Shown in pieces: positions 5,836 to 7,596 of a DNA stretch of 7,596 bases. Position numbers and translations under genes: made by a program. Numbering within the stretch: position 1 is the stretch's first letter; each line of letters starts with the position of its first letter. The notes under the pieces were generated by a model. That model ran no database searches, was not told where the DNA came from, and worked only from the letters and a program-made list of their open reading frames with translations. The stretch lies in the NCBI GenBank assembly GCA_011049745.1, contig DRHE01000215.1:1-7596 (forward strand). Direction: 5' to 3'. This DNA is from Spirochaetales bacterium (lineage in GTDB: Bacteria > Spirochaetota > Spirochaetia > SZUA-6 > DRHE01).

Positions 5836-7215
5836 GCCCCGCTGGTCGGCTTCTGGCCCCGCTGCTGGGCGCTTGAGAGAAGTGAGGTACGGGACGCAAC
5901 GATGTTGTGCTACTACATCGACGGCAACACAAAGGCTGTGTGGTCTTCGAAACGGGTGAAGAAGAACAAGGTAACGATGCTCGGAAGAGTAATGGGATGC
6001 TTGGAGCATGTATTCATCCACGATTGCTTTGGTCGCCCGGTGTACTTTGAGACCTACTCCGGGCACGCTCCGTGTGGCGAGTATGCGCTCGAATTGCTTG
6101 AGAAGGTGGAAGAAGCAATCGAGGAGGTTCCCGGTTCGCGTACGTCGGTGAGGCGTGTGCTGGTGATGGACGGGGCGAGCAACAGCGTGAAAGCACTGCG
6201 GGCCTTTGCCTCCCAGGAGAAGTACCATTACATCACGCCGCTGGACGACAATCAGTGGAATGAGCGGAAAGCGCTGCGAATTGGTCGAGCTTCCCGCTAC
6301 GCCTACGGTAAGGCCACGTTGAGAGAGGCTGTCATTGAGCTTGAAGACTCACAGCAGAAGGGGTACTTGATAAGGACGCGGGCGGTGAAAATCGAATGGG
6401 ATAATGGAAAGACAACTGTGTTGTTGACCAGTCTTCCGGTAGGGGCAGTAGGGGCAAGTGAAGTAGTTCGGTCATACTTCACCCGCTGGCCGGCAGAGGA
6501 GCTGCAGTTCAAGTCAATGAAAGGAGTAGTCTCGCTGAGCCGGGTTGCCGGATACGGCAAACAGGAAATAGAGGACGAGCAGGTAGTTAAGAAGCAGCGC
6601 CATTCGGCGAAGAGAATCGCCGAACTGGAAAAGGAGCTTGAGCAGCAGCTTGAGGAGATAAGCACCCATGAACAGGCAGTAGCCAAACTCATCCCCAAAA
6701 TGCGTCGGCTAAAAGCTCAAAGCGAAATAGAAGACGGCAAGCGAAAGATGGCTCCCGATCTGATGAAGAAACTTGAAACATACAGGAAAAAACTTCTGAC
6801 CCATGAGCAAGAGATGAAGCGGATCGAGAAAGAACGTCCCAGAGAGTTCCGGCTTCTGAGGAAACACCAGCGTGAATGGTTGCGCCTGCAAGGCAAGGAA
6901 ACCGTGTACAAAGTGGATGTAGAGCTTGATCAGATCCTTACCTTTCATCGTGTAAGCCTGGCACATCTGTATGCGTACTTCGTCAAGTACTTCCTGGGCG
7001 GTTTTTCAACAAGCATGCTCACACTTCTGCACAAGATAATCCACCTCCATGCGAAGGTTGAGCAAAACAAGGAAATCCGGAAGATAATTATAGACTACAA
7101 CAAGAAGGATCGAGATACCATGAATGTGCTGACCGCGGCGATAGACAAGATGAACGAGCTGGAAGTGACCGGGCCTCATGGAAGGCGAATGGTATTCGCT
7201 CTCGGGAAAAACTAG
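5797..7215 (+). CDS. Transposase, N-terminally truncated, IS4-like DDE type
   Basis: The frame opens with TTG at 5797 (472 aa), but residues 1 to about 25 look like the flanking gene read backwards. The first ATG inside clear transposase sequence is at 5902. Visible features are Asp42 in YYIDGN, RVMGC and HDCFGRPVYFETYSGH (64-90), Asp125 in VLVMDGASNS, and YFTRWPAEELQFKSMK (227-242). That last segment resembles the Y-R-E-K signature of IS4-type enzymes, with Glu234/235 as the likely third acid. A long charged coiled coil follows (about 262-350), then a helical tail. A DDE transposase would normally have a DNA-binding region before the first Asp; here it is missing, so the protein is probably inactive. 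The precise IS family is not recognised. Base and codon use is somewhat more GC-rich than the flanking intergenic DNA and aroQ. Confidence 0.8.
   Translation: MIPIHLIHPAAEMAPLVGFWPRCWALERSEVRDATMLCYYIDGNTKAVWSSKRVKKNKVTMLGRVMGCLEHVFIHDCFGRPVYFETYSGHAPCGEYALELLEKVEEAIEEVPGSRTSVRRVLVMDGASNSVKALRAFASQEKYHYITPLDDNQWNERKALRIGRASRYAYGKATLREAVIELEDSQQKGYLIRTRAVKIEWDNGKTTVLLTSLPVGAVGASEVVRSYFTRWPAEELQFKSMKGVVSLSRVAGYGKQEIEDEQVVKKQRHSAKRIAELEKELEQQLEEISTHEQAVAKLIPKMRRLKAQSEIEDGKRKMAPDLMKKLETYRKKLLTHEQEMKRIEKERPREFRLLRKHQREWLRLQGKETVYKVDVELDQILTFHRVSLAHLYAYFVKYFLGGFSTSMLTLLHKIIHLHAKVEQNKEIRKIIIDYNKKDRDTMNVLTAAIDKMNELEVTGPHGRRMVFALGKN
5834..5864. repeat. 11-bp direct repeat at the apparent rearrangement junction
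   Basis: TGGCCCCGCTG occurs at 5834-5844 and again at 5854-5864, a period of exactly 20 bp. It lies where the leftward sensor frame stops making sense and the rightward transposase frame starts to. It could be microhomology used in the joining event, or a short tandem duplication made during it. Confidence 0.6.
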
Positions 7216-7216
7216 T
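5865..7216 (+). mobile_element. Remnant of an insertion sequence, left end missing
   Basis: The only recognisable cargo is the truncated transposase. No left terminal inverted repeat is visible near 5835-5900, as expected if the left end was deleted along with the N-terminal codons. On the right, the element could end anywhere between the stop codon (7215) and the aroQ promoter near 7275; no matching end can be identified with only one end present. Both limits given are therefore approximate. Confidence 0.5.
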
Positions 7217-7252
7217 CTCAGTATTATTCAATTAACCGTAAAATGGCCGTAA

Positions 7253-7278
7253 GCAATGTTTAACTAAGTAAACATTGC
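7253..7278. promoter_or_regulatory. Perfect 10+10 bp dyad, candidate operator upstream of aroQ
   Basis: GCAATGTTTA (7253-7262) and TAAACATTGC (7269-7278) are exact reverse complements separated by six bases, ACTAAG. The right arm covers the first four bases of the candidate -35 box (7275-7280), a position where a bound repressor would block RNA polymerase. No T tract follows the dyad, so it is a poor intrinsic terminator. It could also be a terminal feature of the neighbouring insertion sequence remnant. Confidence 0.55.
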
Positions 7279-7303
7279 ACTGATCTGCAATAATCACTAT
7301 AAT
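7275..7303 (+). promoter_or_regulatory. Candidate sigma-70 promoter of aroQ
   Basis: TTGCAC (7275-7280) and a perfect TATAAT (7298-7303) are separated by 17 bp. The -35 box matches the consensus only in its TTG, while the -10 box is ideal. Transcription would begin near 7310, giving a leader of about 37 nt that contains the aroQ ribosome site. The promoter lies downstream of the insertion sequence remnant, so aroQ expression here does not need to rely on readthrough. Confidence 0.55.
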
Positions 7304-7332
7304 TTAGAACTTAGTATTATTCCGAAAGGTAT

Positions 7333-7340
7333 GGGGGGAA
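7333..7340 (+). promoter_or_regulatory. Ribosome binding site deciding the GTG start of aroQ
   Basis: GGGGGGAA ends 7 nt before GTG at 7348. The ATG at 7331 is in a different frame and meets a stop after 11 codons, so the GTG is the real start. Confidence 0.7.
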
Positions 7341-7347
7341 TATACAG

Positions 7348-7596
7348 GTGCCAAAGCGTGTTGTAGTAATCCATGGGCCCAATTTAAACATGTTGGGCAA
7401 ACGAGAAGTAGGCATATACGGCGGCAAGTCAATGGAAGATATAAATTCCGAAGTTGCCTCTGAAGCGCAAAACCTGAAAGTTACTGTTGAGTTCTACCAA
7501 TCAAACAGTGAGGGCGAACTCGTTACCTTTATCCAGCAATGCAGAGGCACGGCTGATGGTATTTTGCTAAACGCGGGCGCTTATACCCATTATTCC
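7348..7596 (+). CDS. aroQ: Type II 3-dehydroquinate dehydratase AroQ (partial, 3' end outside window)
   Basis: This enzyme converts 3-dehydroquinate to 3-dehydroshikimate, the third step of the shikimate pathway to aromatic amino acids, in the cytoplasm as a dodecamer. The 83 visible codons begin with GTG and read VPKRVVVIHGPNLNMLGKRE, then GIYGG. Active-site residues fall at the standard family positions: Arg19, Tyr24 (the catalytic base), Asn75 and His81 in LLNAGAYTH. The QSNSEGEL segment (51-58) is also typical, with Asn53, Ser54 and Glu55. The whole protein should be about 145 aa, so a little over half is present. One deviation is Val21 where many members have Pro (REPxIYG). It lies downstream of its own promoter and is probably unrelated to the transposase before it. 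Confidence 0.95.
   Translation, partial: MPKRVVVIHGPNLNMLGKREVGIYGGKSMEDINSEVASEAQNLKVTVEFYQSNSEGELVTFIQQCRGTADGILLNAGAYTHYS

Larger units (their letters stand above)
7220..7322. repeat. 10-bp direct repeat bracketing the intergenic region
   Basis: AGTATTATTC is found at 7220-7229 and at 7313-7322, exactly 93 bp apart. The three preceding bases also nearly match (CTC and CTT). The copies enclose the dyad and the aroQ promoter. They could be two sites for one regulator, traces of an older insertion, or chance in AT-rich DNA. Confidence 0.5.

Noticed and set aside
5575..6228. Single 217-aa minus-strand gene over the whole open frame
   Set aside because: Only the part below about 5835 reads as plausible protein. 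The rest is the antisense of the transposase, rich in His/Arg/Pro with no domain pattern.
6303..6698. Minus-strand open frame of 131 aa inside the transposase
   Set aside because: A Ser/Cys-rich low-complexity product is what the antisense of a coiled-coil region gives. No start signal or neighbour supports it.
7236..7252. CCGTAA repeated 11 bp apart
   Set aside because: A six-base word repeated twice near a gene end is expected by chance often enough; there is no further symmetry or promoter relation.

Overview
The window looks like part of a Gram-negative bacterial chromosome. The best guess is a deltaproteobacterial-type (Desulfobacterota/Geobacter-like) anaerobe, judged from the CheA domain layout, the oxygen-sensitive radical SAM enzyme and the style of the HD-domain protein. 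That placement is an inference from protein features and was not tested by a search.

Left half (1-3382, minus strand): a tightly packed chemosensory operon read right to left. The order is STAS-domain protein, cheA, cheR, and the first ten codons of a response-regulator gene (probably cheB) running off the left edge. STAS and cheA overlap, cheA and cheR share one base (TAGTG), and the last gene has a strong GGAGG ribosome site. CheA is unusual. Between its P2-like region and its dimerisation domain it carries two tandem motifs resembling the c-di-GMP-binding MshEN/GspE-N repeat.

Middle (3383-5835): a divergent intergenic region of about 160 bp leads to a plus-strand radical SAM/SPASM enzyme of the anaerobic sulfatase-maturase type, with no sulfatase gene in view. 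It converges on, and overlaps by 14 bp, a minus-strand HD-GYP phosphohydrolase. The HD-GYP gene seems to have lost its natural N terminus. A sensor-like (possibly GAF) reading frame lies directly upstream in another frame, ending at an A6 run, and is itself cut off near 5835.

Right part (about 5835-7347): the cut coincides with a plus-strand transposase that keeps its DDE-like core and a long coiled coil but lacks its N-terminal part. A 20-bp-period direct repeat sits at the apparent junction, so two broken genes meet here. Next comes a 132-bp intergenic region with a perfect 10+10 bp dyad, a TTGCAC-N17-TATAAT promoter overlapping it, and a repeated AGTATTATTC. The window ends in the first 83 codons of aroQ (type II 3-dehydroquinate dehydratase), which starts at GTG.

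The most interesting idea is a possible c-di-GMP link: a CheA with MshEN-like motifs sits about 1.4 kb from a (broken?) HD-GYP c-di-GMP phosphodiesterase-type gene. I see no tRNA, rRNA or CRISPR array.
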